NCBI RefSeq assembly: GCF_004403395.1
Contig: NZ_SOGN01000008.1
Coordinates: forward strand, 62,001-126,000
Source: Cryobacterium cheniae
GTDB taxonomy: Bacteria; Actinomycetota; Actinomycetes; Actinomycetales; Microbacteriaceae
DNA length: 64,000 nucleotides
Direction of reading: 5' to 3'
A model generated the notes under the pieces. That model worked only from the letters and a program-made list of their open reading frames with translations. It had not been told where the DNA came from and ran no database searches. Of this stretch, positions 26,425-35,903 are shown piece by piece. Position numbers and translations under genes: made by a program. Position 1 is the first letter of the stretch. Each line of letters starts with the position of its first letter.

Positions 26425-26476
26425 TCGTTAAAAACCTCAGCCGCCGCCTCACTCGGGAGCGCGGCGGCGGCTGAGG
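26425..26476. terminator. Bidirectional terminator between nadE and hypothetical gene
   Basis: CCTCAGCCGCCGC (26435-26447) pairs with GCGGCGGCTGAGG (26464-26476). On the minus strand the stem is followed by TTTTTAACGA, so it efficiently ends the leftward gene; it probably also ends nadE. Confidence 0.85.
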
Positions 26477-26481
26477 TCTGA

Positions 26482-27180
26482 CTAGCTCTGGAACGGGGTG
26501 GGGCGCACCTCGAGGGCCTGCACGTCGTCGAGGAGGCGCTGGGTCTCCGTCGACGGCGAGGTCGTTTCGGACGGGTACTGGAGCGGGGCGGGTGCGGGTG
26601 CGGCCGGCTCCGCGGCGTACTGGTCGTGGTGCTGCTGGGCCGTCCAGGCATCCTGCTCGGCAAGGAGGTTTTTCTCCGTGCTGTTCTTGGAGACTCTCCA
26701 CCGGTCGAGGTCGCTCTGGAAGATCTTGCGGGTGCGGCCCGGCTTCTCCTGCCATTCGACCAGACGGTCCCGGAATTCGACCAGCGCGGGCTCGAGCTGA
26801 TAGCCGAACGTGGCCGAGGTGCGCTTGAGCTCAGCGAGCTGATGCGCGGCCCAGTTCGCGGCGACGCCCGAACCCTTGATCGGCAGGAGGCGGAGCTGCA
26901 CGTCGGCCTGGCCGACCGCGCGGTCCGCCATGACCTGTTCCTGCGGCGTGAGCGAGTTCCAGACGGATGCCTCGGTCGCGGCATCCACGAGGGTTCCGAT
27001 CACTGCCGCCTTGAGCGCCCGGTCATTCTGCACGAGGAGACGCCTGATCGCCTCGCGCGCGATCAGCGCCGCCAGAAGGCTGGCGACGACGATCGAAACG
27101 ATGAGCACCACGGCGCTGAAAACCATGGTCTGATTGCTGGCTGCCGTGAGCCAGGATACGAAACTATTCCACCACTGCAT
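26482..27180 (-). CDS. Membrane-anchored hypothetical protein
   Basis: A 232-residue protein. Residues 17-43 form one membrane helix (MVFSAVVLIVSIVVASLLAALIA). A soluble, probably helical domain of about 140 residues follows, with Arg/Lys-rich segments (KIFQSDLDRWRVSKNSTEKNLLAEQ) and an Ala/Pro-rich C-terminal linker. I recognise no enzyme motif. It resembles conserved Microbacteriaceae proteins of unknown function. It is probably leaderless, with TAAAGT 6 nt upstream of the ATG, and ends at a strong terminator. Confidence 0.75.
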   Translation of the reverse strand: MQWWNSFVSWLTAASNQTMVFSAVVLIVSIVVASLLAALIAREAIRRLLVQNDRALKAAVIGTLVDAATEASVWNSLTPQEQVMADRAVGQADVQLRLLPIKGSGVAANWAAHQLAELKRTSATFGYQLEPALVEFRDRLVEWQEKPGRTRKIFQSDLDRWRVSKNSTEKNLLAEQDAWTAQQHHDQYAAEPAAPAPAPLQYPSETTSPSTETQRLLDDVQALEVRPTPFQS

Positions 27181-27186
27181 GAGCGC

Positions 27187-27192
27187 ACTTTA
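27187..27192 (-). promoter_or_regulatory. -10 box of the membrane-anchored protein gene
   Basis: TAAAGT on the minus strand, 6 nt before ATG 27180. Confidence 0.5.
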
Positions 27193-27252
27193 CCGGCGTC
27201 TCGCCCCGATCTGCGGGAGCGGCGCGGCGTGCCCTGCGGAGGATCCGTGCAG

Positions 27253-27492
27253 TCAGCGGAAGCAGTCGGCCGCGTCGTCGATGCGCCAGAACGAACCGAC
27301 GTTCATCGTTCGGGTGGCGGCGAGCAGGCGGCGAGCGGAGAACCGGTCGCCGTCGGCGTCGGTGCGCCGCTCGATGTGCCCGAGAACCATGCCGGACGGG
27401 TTCGAGACCCGCCAGAGGCCGTCTTTCACGGGAACGAGCGACAGGCCCCGGATGACCGGCAAACGGGGTGCCGTTGACGCTGGTATGGACAT
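27253..27492 (-). CDS. Small hypothetical protein, 79 residues
   Basis: A small basic protein with no recognised family. It appears to be a compact domain (LVPVKDGLWRVSNPSGMVLGHIERR, then FSARRLLAATRTMNVGSFWRIDDAADCF). The strong ribosome-binding site GGAGG lies 5 nt before the ATG, in contrast to its leaderless neighbours. The WRVSNPSGMVLGHIER segment suggests a small beta-sheet domain. Function unknown. Confidence 0.68.
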   Translation of the reverse strand: MSIPASTAPRLPVIRGLSLVPVKDGLWRVSNPSGMVLGHIERRTDADGDRFSARRLLAATRTMNVGSFWRIDDAADCFR

Positions 27493-27596
27493 GGAATCCT
27501 CCGCGGTCGACCGTTCGTGGGTGATGGTCCCTTTAGGTTACGGAGAGCCACCGACATTGCTCCCGGTACTGCCGCACAGGCCCGTTCTGCACCTCG

Positions 27597-28604
27597 CTAG
27601 CCCAGGCCGGTGCCGTGCACGGCGTACGGTTCGATCGCGTCGATCTCGCCCTGGGTCAGAGCCGGGGCGTCGAGTGCGGCCACGGTCTGCTCGAGTTGGT
27701 TGACGCTGCTCGCACCGACCAGCACACTGGTCACCGACGGTTGGCGCAGGATCCAGGTGACCGCCAGTTGCGCCAGCGTCTGGCCGCGCTCGGCGGCGAT
27801 CGCATCGAGGGCGCGGGCGCGGTCCAGATAGGTGCCGGTGAGCATGGTCTCCGAGAGGGAGTTGCTCGTGGCGGCCCGCGAGCCGGCCGGGATGGTTCCG
27901 CCCAGGTAGCGGTCCGTGAGCAGGCCCTGGGCCAGGGGCGAGAAGACGATACTGCCCATGCCGAGCTCGTCGAGCACCGGGAAGAGCCCGTCCTCGACGT
28001 GGCGGTCGAACATCGAGTAGCGCGGCTGGTGGATCAGCAGCGGGATCTTGTGCTCGGCCAGTGCCGCCGCTGCTGCCCGCGTCTGCTCGGGGGTGTAGCT
28101 GGAGATGCCCGCATAGAGGGCCTTGCCCTGCTGCACCGCCGAGGCCAGGGCACCCATGGTCTCCTCAATGGGAGTCTCCGGGTCGGGACGGTGGGAGTAG
28201 AAGATGTCGACGTAGTCGACCCCAAGCCGGCCCAGGCTCGCGTCGAGGGAGGAGAGCAGATACTTGCGGGAGCCGAAATCGCCGTACGGGCCCGGCCACA
28301 TGTCGTAGCCGGCCTTGCTGGAGATGATCATCTCGTCCCGGTAGGCGCGGAAATCCTCGGCGAAAATGCGGCCGAAATTGGTCTCGGCCGCCCCGGGAGG
28401 AGGGCCGTAGTTGTTGGCCAGGTCGAAGTGGGTGACCCCCAGGTCGAAGGCGCGCCGCAGGATGGCGCGTTGGGTCTCGATCGGGCGTTCGTGGCCGAAG
28501 TTGTGCCAGAGGCCGAGAGACAGGGCCGGCAATTTGAGGCCGCTCCGTCCGGTGCGGCGGTAGGTCATCTCGGCATAGCGGTTCGGAGCGGGAACGAAGG
28601 TCAT
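27597..28604 (-). CDS. Aldo/keto reductase, YghZ/Mgr-type
   Basis: A 335-residue NADPH-dependent aldo/keto reductase. The tetrad is present: Asp in HFDLANNYG, Tyr of NNYG, Lys in ISSKAGYD and His in FYSHRPD. The residues WPGPYGDFGSRKYLLSSLD match the YghZ (L-glyceraldehyde 3-phosphate reductase) subgroup, which detoxifies methylglyoxal. Its ATG lies 6 nt after a TAGAGT box that overlaps the divergent msrA -10 box, so both genes could be co-regulated in carbonyl or oxidative stress. Confidence 0.9.
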   Translation of the reverse strand: MTFVPAPNRYAEMTYRRTGRSGLKLPALSLGLWHNFGHERPIETQRAILRRAFDLGVTHFDLANNYGPPPGAAETNFGRIFAEDFRAYRDEMIISSKAGYDMWPGPYGDFGSRKYLLSSLDASLGRLGVDYVDIFYSHRPDPETPIEETMGALASAVQQGKALYAGISSYTPEQTRAAAAALAEHKIPLLIHQPRYSMFDRHVEDGLFPVLDELGMGSIVFSPLAQGLLTDRYLGGTIPAGSRAATSNSLSETMLTGTYLDRARALDAIAAERGQTLAQLAVTWILRQPSVTSVLVGASSVNQLEQTVAALDAPALTQGEIDAIEPYAVHGTGLG

Positions 28605-28609
28605 GCCGT

Positions 28610-28616
28610 TACTCTA
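28610..28616. promoter_or_regulatory. Overlapping divergent -10 boxes of akr and msrA
   Basis: The 7-bp TACTCTA reads TACTCT on the plus strand (6 nt before GTG 28622) and TAGAGT on the minus strand (6 nt before ATG 28604). The two start codons are only 17 bp apart, leaving room for only one polymerase at a time. Confidence 0.55.
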
Positions 28617-28621
28617 GGTGC

Positions 28622-29143
28622 GTGCAAACTTTTGTGGTCGCGGGTGGATGTTTCTGGTGTCTCGATGCTGTGTATCGGGTGTTGCGTGGCGTGAGCGCGG
28701 TGGTCTCCGGGTATACCGGGGGCGACGCGCCGAAGCCGACGTACGAGTCGGTGTGCACTGGCCGTACCGGCCATGCCGAGGCCATCGCCGTGACGTTCGA
28801 CCCGGAGGTCATCCCGGCCGGCGTCATCCTCGACGTGTTCTTCACGCTGCACGACCCGACCCAGCTGAACCGCCAGGGCGCCGACGTGGGCACCCAGTAC
28901 CGCTCGGCCATGTTCTTCATCGACGACGAGCAGAAGCAGCTTTTCGAAACCGCCCGCACCCGGGCCGCCGAATGGTGGGGCGACGGCATCGTCACCACGA
29001 TCGAGCCACTCGGCGAGTACTTCGTGGCCGAGGACTACCACCAGGACTTCTTCGCCAAGAACCCCGGTCAGGGCTACTGCATGGCCGTTGCCCTGCCCAA
29101 GGTGAACAAGATCCGCAAGTCCTACGCCGAGTACCTCCGCTAG
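28622..29143 (+). CDS. msrA: Peptide methionine sulfoxide reductase MsrA
   Basis: A 173-residue MsrA that reduces methionine-S-sulfoxide. The catalytic motif GCFWC contains Cys10; the resolving cysteine is probably in GQGYCMAVALPK near the C terminus. The substrate-pocket residues GYTGG and GHAEAIAVTFDP are typical. The GTG start lies 6 nt after a -10 box, so the mRNA is likely leaderless and divergent from the aldo/keto reductase. Confidence 0.96.
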   Translation: MQTFVVAGGCFWCLDAVYRVLRGVSAVVSGYTGGDAPKPTYESVCTGRTGHAEAIAVTFDPEVIPAGVILDVFFTLHDPTQLNRQGADVGTQYRSAMFFIDDEQKQLFETARTRAAEWWGDGIVTTIEPLGEYFVAEDYHQDFFAKNPGQGYCMAVALPKVNKIRKSYAEYLR

Positions 29144-29336
29144 CAGCGCGCCCGTCCCTCCCCAGGCACGCGAGCACGTCATTCGGCACAGGATCCGGAT
29201 GCCGCACCCGCGTGCCGTTCTGCCGCCGCACACTCGGAGAACGCGATCCGGGGCGGCGGAGACAGGCACGAGCCGTCGCTCCCAGGTCGCGTGTTCCGGG
29301 CATTCGTCCGGGACCCGCTGGATGAGGGAGACCGCA

Positions 29337-29819
29337 ATGAGCGACAGCATCACCGTGACCGGAATCGTAGCCACCACGCCTCGTCACCTCGTGACCAGTT
29401 CGGGACTGGCCATCACCACGTTTCGGCTGGCGTCCGGCCAACGGCGCTTCGACCGGGTGAAGCAGAGCTGGGTCGACGCCGAGACCAACTGGTACACGGT
29501 CTCCTCCTTCCGGCAACTGGCCCACAACGTGGTGAGCTCCGTGCAGAAGGGCGAGCACGTCGTCGTGTCCGGGCGGCTGCGCATCCGGCCCTGGGAGAAC
29601 GCCGACCGAAACGGCACCTCGGTCGAGGTCGAAGCCGACACCGTCGGGCACGACCTCGCCTGGTGCCGCACGGTCTACAAGCGCTCGCCTCCGCCCGGCG
29701 TGGCGGCGGCGGCACAGCCGGCCGAACCCTCGGACGGCTTCCTTCCGGCCGATGGCGATGACGAACCCCGGCTGAGCGGGGAGGCAGAGGCCACGGCACT
29801 GGTCGGGGTCGATTCCTAG
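29337..29819 (+). CDS. Single-stranded DNA-binding protein paralogue
   Basis: A 160-residue OB-fold SSB (MSDSITVTGIVATTPRHL, then NWYTVSSFRQLAHNVVSSVQKGEHVVVSGRLRIR). It binds single-stranded DNA. The C terminus is acidic but lacks the DDDIPF tip through which the main SSB recruits partners, so this is probably a secondary SSB (SsbB-like). ATG 29337 is set by AGGGAG 6 nt upstream; a longer frame from 29199 has no support. The 193-bp gap to msrA holds no clear feature. Confidence 0.85.
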   Translation: MSDSITVTGIVATTPRHLVTSSGLAITTFRLASGQRRFDRVKQSWVDAETNWYTVSSFRQLAHNVVSSVQKGEHVVVSGRLRIRPWENADRNGTSVEVEADTVGHDLAWCRTVYKRSPPPGVAAAAQPAEPSDGFLPADGDDEPRLSGEAEATALVGVDS

Positions 29820-29873
29820 CGGACATCTGGCAGACTCGGATGTCTGACCGCACCGCGGTCGCGGAAGGATCAC

Positions 29874-30401
29874 GTGCCGGCACCATCAGATCAGGAAACC
29901 CGGAGACAACGAACCGGCATCCGTTTCGGACGCTGCGGGAGCGCGCTCCTGCTCGGCCTGACCGTCAGCATGTCCTTGGCGGCCTGCACGGCCGTGCCTG
30001 CCGGGACACCGCCGGCCACGGTCCCGGCGGCGGCCACTCCGACCCCGAGCGCAACCCCGGCGCCCGCGCCGGTGCTGCAGCCCGAGAAAGACGCCACGGC
30101 GAACCTGGCCTACTTCGACAGCGTCGCGACGGCGGTCGTGGCCGCCGACGGCGCCGCGGGCGGGCAGGCGTTCGTGGACGCGCTGGTGGCCGCGGGTTTC
30201 GACAAGGCCCAGATGGAAGTCACCTTCGACGAGACCAACGTCGACCTGGCCGCGGACTCGATCCAGTTCTCCGTGCGGTTCAACGGGCAATGCCTGATCG
30301 GGCAGAACGGACCGGCCACCGGCGGGTACCACAGTGCGGTCACGGCGATCCTCGCATCAGGAACGTGTCTGGTCGGGGCCACGCGGCAAATAGACTGGTA
30401 A
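29874..30401 (+). CDS. Lipoprotein (DUF6993-like)
   Basis: A 175-residue exported lipoprotein. A twin-Arg-like basic start (ETRRQRTGIRFGR) is followed by a hydrophobic helix and the lipobox SLAAC. A Pro/Ala/Thr-rich spacer (TPTPSATPAPAP) leads to a small globular domain (FVDALVAAGFDKAQMEVTFDETNVDLAADSIQFSVR) with a likely disulfide (GQCLIG and GTCLVG). The GTG start follows GGAAGGA. Function unknown; it is common in Microbacteriaceae upstream of ettA. Confidence 0.78.
   Translation: MPAPSDQETRRQRTGIRFGRCGSALLLGLTVSMSLAACTAVPAGTPPATVPAAATPTPSATPAPAPVLQPEKDATANLAYFDSVATAVVAADGAAGGQAFVDALVAAGFDKAQMEVTFDETNVDLAADSIQFSVRFNGQCLIGQNGPATGGYHSAVTAILASGTCLVGATRQIDW
30391..30396 (+). promoter_or_regulatory. 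-10 box of ettA
   Basis: TAGACT lies 10 nt before ATG 30407, inside the end of the lipoprotein gene. The leader would be about 3 nt. Confidence 0.45.
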
Positions 30402-30406
30402 GCACT

Positions 30407-32089
<1,683 letters not shown>

Positions 32090-32097
32090 GGCCCCCG

Positions 32098-32592
32098 ATG
32101 AAGCTGCACGTTCCGGTGAAGTTGCGCTGGTCAGACCTGGATGCCTACGGCCACGTCAACAACGCCGAGCTGCTGCGCGTGCTCGAGGATGCGCGCATCC
32201 AGGCATTCTGGCCGGATGAGGACGGCGCCGGCCCCGGGGCGTTCGCCGGCACCGCGGTGCTCGACGGGCGTCCGGGAGCGGCGACGCTGACCCTGATCGC
32301 GCGAATGGAGGCCGAGTACCTGGCCCCGATCCCGTACCTGAGGCAGCCTCTGGACATCCGCCTCTGGCTCGGTAAACTCGGCGGAGCCAGCCTCGAGGTC
32401 TGCTACGAGGTCTGGACTCCGGTCGGGCTGGAGCCGGCGGTGCTCTTCGCGCAGGCGAGCACCACGATCGTGCTGGTGGACGCCGCGACCGAGCGGCCCC
32501 GCAAGATCAACGAGGTCGAGCGCGCCGCGTGGACGCCGTACGTGGACGAGCCCATCCGGTTCACCCGCCGCGCGACCGTGCCGTCGGAGTAA
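32098..32592 (+). CDS. Acyl-CoA thioesterase, 4HBT hot-dog fold
   Basis: A 164-residue hot-dog-fold thioesterase. The YbgC/FcbC-type start VKLRWSDLDAYGHVNNAELLRVLEDARI contains the catalytic Asp of the DLDAYGHVNN motif, and LTLIARMEAEYLAPI forms the second strand pair. It would hydrolyse acyl-CoA esters; chain length is unknown. The ATG lies 8 bp after ettA with a weak ribosome-binding site, suggesting an operon. A different TesB-type thioesterase is encoded 500 bp downstream on the other strand. Confidence 0.88.
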   Translation: MKLHVPVKLRWSDLDAYGHVNNAELLRVLEDARIQAFWPDEDGAGPGAFAGTAVLDGRPGAATLTLIARMEAEYLAPIPYLRQPLDIRLWLGKLGGASLEVCYEVWTPVGLEPAVLFAQASTTIVLVDAATERPRKINEVERAAWTPYVDEPIRFTRRATVPSE

Positions 32593-32624
32593 GCCGGGCC
32601 AACGCGGCCCGAACCCAGGCCGTC

Positions 32625-33038
32625 TCAGCCGGCGGTGATGGCGTCGCCGGTGACGGTGACCTTCACCGGCGCCAGCGGGGCGGAGGCCGGTCCGGCGAGG
32701 ACCTCGCCGGTTTCACGGTCGAACTTCGAGCCGTGGCACGGGCAGTCGAACTCGTCCTTCACCGGTTTGACCACGCAGCCCTGGTGGGTGCAGATAGCGC
32801 TGAACGCGACCACGGTGCCGGCCTCGGGCTGGCTGATCAGGATGGGTTTGCCGTCGAGGGAAGCCTCGATGGAACCGCCCACCGGGATGTCGGCCAGCTT
32901 GGCCAACTCAACCGGGCCGTTTCCGGCGGAGCCGGAGTCCTCGGCGGCATCGGTGCTGCAGCCGGCCAGGACCACGGCGGTGCCGGCCGTGCCGAGAAGG
33001 AGCGCGGTACGGCGGGAGATGTCGGTGGCGTTCGTCAT
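32625..33038 (-). CDS. Rieske 2Fe-2S protein, exported
   Basis: A 137-residue protein with an N-terminal Tat-type signal ([20 protein letters not shown]), whose LAGC also fits a lipobox, so it is probably a lipid-anchored Tat substrate. The Rieske domain follows: CTHQGC and CPCHGSKFD supply the two Cys/His pairs of the cluster. It resembles stand-alone Rieske proteins near the membrane rather than the bc1 subunit; its electron partner is not encoded nearby. GAGGAGAACC precedes the ATG. Confidence 0.9.
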   Translation of the reverse strand: MTNATDISRRTALLLGTAGTAVVLAGCSTDAAEDSGSAGNGPVELAKLADIPVGGSIEASLDGKPILISQPEAGTVVAFSAICTHQGCVVKPVKDEFDCPCHGSKFDRETGEVLAGPASAPLAPVKVTVTGDAITAG

Positions 33039-33060
33039 GGTTCTCCTCGATCGGGCGGAC

Positions 33061-33090
33061 GTTCAGAGGCGTTCAGAGGCGTTCACAGCC
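33061..33090. repeat. 10-bp short tandem repeat
   Basis: GTTCAGAGGC occurs twice followed by the variant GTTCACAGCC, in the 63-bp gap between the tesB stop and the Rieske gene start. Confidence 0.75.
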
Positions 33091-33101
33091 TGGAAAAAAT
33101 G

Positions 33102-33977
33102 CTACTCCGTGTTCGTGGGCGCGCGCAGCATGCCCTCCTGCGCAACGGTGGCCAGTAGCAGGCCCTCGCGGCTGTAGATGCTGCCGGTGGCGAGGCCGCG
33201 TCCGCCCTGGGCGGTCGGGGAATCCTGAACGTACAGCATCCACTCGTCGACGCGCCCGAAGCGGTGGAACCACATGGCGTGGTCCAGGCTCGCGACCTTG
33301 AGGCCCGGGGTGGCCCAGGCCACGCCGTGGCGGCGCATGACGGGCTCCATGATCGAGTAGTCGCTGGCGTACGCCAGGGCGGCGCGGTGCAGGTCGGGGT
33401 CGTCGGGCAGCGGGCCCATGGTCTTCATCCACACGGCCTGGCGGGAGGTGTGCTCGCCGTCGACCTTGAGGTAGATCGGCGACGGCAGGTGTCGCATGTC
33501 GAACGGCCGCTCGTTCGCCCAGTAGCGGGCGATGGAGTGGTCGACCTGGGCCAGGGAATCCGCGGTCGTCGGCAGGGACTCCGGGTCGGGCATATCGGCC
33601 GGCATCTCGATCTGGTGCTCGAGGCCCTCATCGTCATCCTGGAAGGAGGCGATCATCGACAGGATCGGGCGCCCGTCCTGGTACGCCTGCGTGCGGCGGG
33701 TTGAAAACGAACGGCCGTCGTGGATGCGGTCGACAGAGAAGGTGATCGGCTGGCCCACGTCGCCGGGGCGCAGGAAATAGCCGTGCATCGAGTGCACGTG
33801 GCGGTCGTCGGGCACCGTGCGCATCGCGGCGACCAGCGATTGGGCGAGCACCTGACCGCCGAACACGCGGCCGAGCGGCATCCACTGCGACGGCCCGGTG
33901 AAGATGTCCTCGCTGGTGCGGGCGCCCGTGTCGGTGAGGTCAAGGGCGGCCATAAGGCCTTCCATCGGCGAGTCCAT
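33102..33977 (-). CDS. tesB: Acyl-CoA thioesterase II
   Basis: A 291-residue TesB-type double hot-dog thioesterase. It shows VFGGQVLAQSLVAAMRTV, HSMHGYFLRPGD, SFSTRRTQAYQDGRPI, and the C-terminal half SLDHAMWFHRFGRVDEWMLY followed by ATGSIYSREGLLLATVAQEG. It hydrolyses a broad range of acyl-CoAs. A GAGGAGG ribosome-binding site precedes the ATG at 33977. It is divergent from the hypothetical gene at 34056. Confidence 0.95.
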   Translation of the reverse strand: MDSPMEGLMAALDLTDTGARTSEDIFTGPSQWMPLGRVFGGQVLAQSLVAAMRTVPDDRHVHSMHGYFLRPGDVGQPITFSVDRIHDGRSFSTRRTQAYQDGRPILSMIASFQDDDEGLEHQIEMPADMPDPESLPTTADSLAQVDHSIARYWANERPFDMRHLPSPIYLKVDGEHTSRQAVWMKTMGPLPDDPDLHRAALAYASDYSIMEPVMRRHGVAWATPGLKVASLDHAMWFHRFGRVDEWMLYVQDSPTAQGGRGLATGSIYSREGLLLATVAQEGMLRAPTNTE

Positions 33978-34055
33978 GGGGCCTCCTCAGGCGCGTGACG
34001 GTCAAGGCGCGGGCATCGCTGTGACGCGCGCCGTACCTTGGTAGTTTAGGAGCAG

Positions 34056-34733
34056 ATGAGTAAGTCATTTTCTCTCCCAGACTCCCTGTCCCTTCGCGAC
34101 CTCCAGGTCTACCTGTCCCGTGCCGGCCGGGTGGAGGACGGTTCCGTGCGCCTGATCCAGGCCGCAGGGGTGCTCGCCGTCTACACCGCGATCCTCTATC
34201 CGCGCGGTCTCCTCGACTCCAGCCCCACCGTGCTGGGCCTGCGCACCTTCGCGCTCACCGCGCCGGTCGAGCTCGACGCGGTCGTCCCGGTGCGCTCCCT
34301 GCTGGACCGGCTCGCCCGCCTCACCGCGGCCGTGCAGACGGAGGAAGCGCCGGTGGTCGTCACCGTTCCCCTCGAAGTGACCACGGTGACCTGGGCCGGC
34401 ATCTCGCCGCCCCAGGGCGGCTGGGCACTGCTGGGTGAAACGGATGCCGCGCTGCTCGACGCGGCCGCCCAGGCCGGTATCGAGGAGGTCGCCGCCGTCA
34501 TCCCGACCGGGACCGGCGGGCAGATCGTGCAACGGGTGCGCTCCGAGGTCTGGAGCCGTCCGATCCCGGGCCTGGAGATCGTGCCGGCCGGCGCCGCCTT
34601 CGCGGCCGTCAGCCTCGGCTTCCTGCCGAAGGATGAACCCGTGCGCCTGTTCGAGACGGGCCTGTGGACCCGGCTGAGCACGAGCCGCGGACACATCCTC
34701 GTGCGTCGTAAGCCCTGGTCGCTGAGCCGCTGA
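34056..34733 (+). CDS. Conserved hypothetical protein, 225 residues
   Basis: A soluble protein with no motif I recognise. It is rich in beta-branched and Ala residues (SLSLRDLQVYLSRAGRVEDG at the N terminus, LRTFALTAPVELDAVVPVRSLLDRL, PVVVTVPLEVTTVTWAGISPPQGGW). A clear AGGAG ribosome-binding site lies 4 nt before the ATG. The family appears actinobacterial. The TGA stop is embedded in a GCTGAGCCGC repeat. Function unknown. Confidence 0.75.
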   Translation: MSKSFSLPDSLSLRDLQVYLSRAGRVEDGSVRLIQAAGVLAVYTAILYPRGLLDSSPTVLGLRTFALTAPVELDAVVPVRSLLDRLARLTAAVQTEEAPVVVTVPLEVTTVTWAGISPPQGGWALLGETDAALLDAAAQAGIEEVAAVIPTGTGGQIVQRVRSEVWSRPIPGLEIVPAGAAFAAVSLGFLPKDEPVRLFETGLWTRLSTSRGHILVRRKPWSLSR

Positions 34734-34764
34734 GCCGCCGCTGAGCCGCCGCTGAGCCGCTGAC
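34721..34764. repeat. 9-11 bp degenerate tandem repeat at a stop codon
   Basis: About four units of GCTGAGCCGC(C) run through and past the TGA at 34731-34733. Each unit supplies a TGA in the same or another frame, so the end of the protein would be buffered against slippage. Confidence 0.7.
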
Positions 34765-34778
34765 CGCGCATCATCGGG

Positions 34779-35825
34779 CTACGCGGACTCAATCCGCCGG
34801 CCGCGCGTGCCCTGCCACAGCCGGGCGAGCACGACGGACGCCGGTGCGTCGAGGGCGGACCGGAACCCGGTGCCGGCCCAGAGGGCGAGCCCGTCGGCGT
34901 CGCCGCGCCGACCCGCATCCGCTCTGAGGCCACTGGTGAGGTGGTGCACCTGGGGATACGCGCGGGGAGCGGTGGCGTCGTGCGCGGCGATGAACGCGTT
35001 GCGCAGCCCGCGTGCCGGACGCCCGGAGAACGCTCGCGTGACCACGGTGTGATCGAATCTCGGGTCGACGAGGGCGTCCTTATGCGCCCGCTGGGCGCCG
35101 GATTCCACGGTGCGGAGGAACGCCGTGCCCAGTTGCACGGCGTCCGCGCCGCGGGCCAGGAGCGCCGTGATCCCGGCACTGGAGTGGATGCCTCCGGCTG
35201 CGATGAGCGGTAGCCGCGACAGGCGCCGGACGGCGGAGACCAGTTCCGGCAGGGGAGTGGTCTCCGGTTCTTCGATCGTCGTGAACGTCGCCCGGTGACC
35301 TCCCGCCTCCGGGCCCTGGACGCAGAGCACGTCGACTCCGCGTGCCGCGGCCAGGGCCGCCTCCGGAAGCGAGGTGACCGTTGCGATCACGCACGCGTCG
35401 ACGGCGTGCAGCCCGTCCACCGCCGCGGCCGGCGGCAACCCGAAGGTGAACGACACCACCGGGACCCGGTACTCGATGAGAAGGGCCACCTTGTCGGAGA
35501 ACCAGTCATCGTCCGAGACCCGTGTCGGGGGTAATTCCACACCGTGTTCCACCGCGGTTGCCTCCAGTTCCAGGCGGTAGGCGTCGACTCCGGACCGGTC
35601 GGTCATCGGCGGCGCGGGAACGAACACGTTCACGCCGTACGGCCGCCGGGAACCCTGTTTCACGTCGGTGATCTGCCGGGCCATCGCATCCGGATGCTTG
35701 TACCCGGCAGCCAGGAAGGCGAGGCCGCCTCCCTCGGTGATGCTGCGAACCAGTTCCGGGGTGGAGGCGCCACCGGCCATGGGCGCGGCGATGATCGGAA
35801 TGCGAAGGTCTGTCAGGCTGAACAT
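34779..35825 (-). CDS. Nitronate monooxygenase family protein
   Basis: A 348-residue FMN-dependent TIM-barrel enzyme. IPIIAAPMAGGASTPELV is the N-terminal signature, VCVQGPEAGGHRA holds the catalytic-type GGH, and PLIAAGGIHSSAGITALLARGADAVQLGTAFL is the FMN phosphate-binding region. It would oxidise nitronates such as propionate-3-nitronate. GGGGAGAGACC precedes the ATG. It is adjacent to but separate from the pucR regulon on the same strand. Confidence 0.92.
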   Translation of the reverse strand: MFSLTDLRIPIIAAPMAGGASTPELVRSITEGGGLAFLAAGYKHPDAMARQITDVKQGSRRPYGVNVFVPAPPMTDRSGVDAYRLELEATAVEHGVELPPTRVSDDDWFSDKVALLIEYRVPVVSFTFGLPPAAAVDGLHAVDACVIATVTSLPEAALAAARGVDVLCVQGPEAGGHRATFTTIEEPETTPLPELVSAVRRLSRLPLIAAGGIHSSAGITALLARGADAVQLGTAFLRTVESGAQRAHKDALVDPRFDHTVVTRAFSGRPARGLRNAFIAAHDATAPRAYPQVHHLTSGLRADAGRRGDADGLALWAGTGFRSALDAPASVVLARLWQGTRGRRIESA

Positions 35826-35903
35826 GGTCTCTCCCCGGTGTTTGGGTGCGTGTTGCGCAGTTCGTATGGCGTGTCCGTGCCAGCAGTACAGCTAGCGGTA
35901 CAG

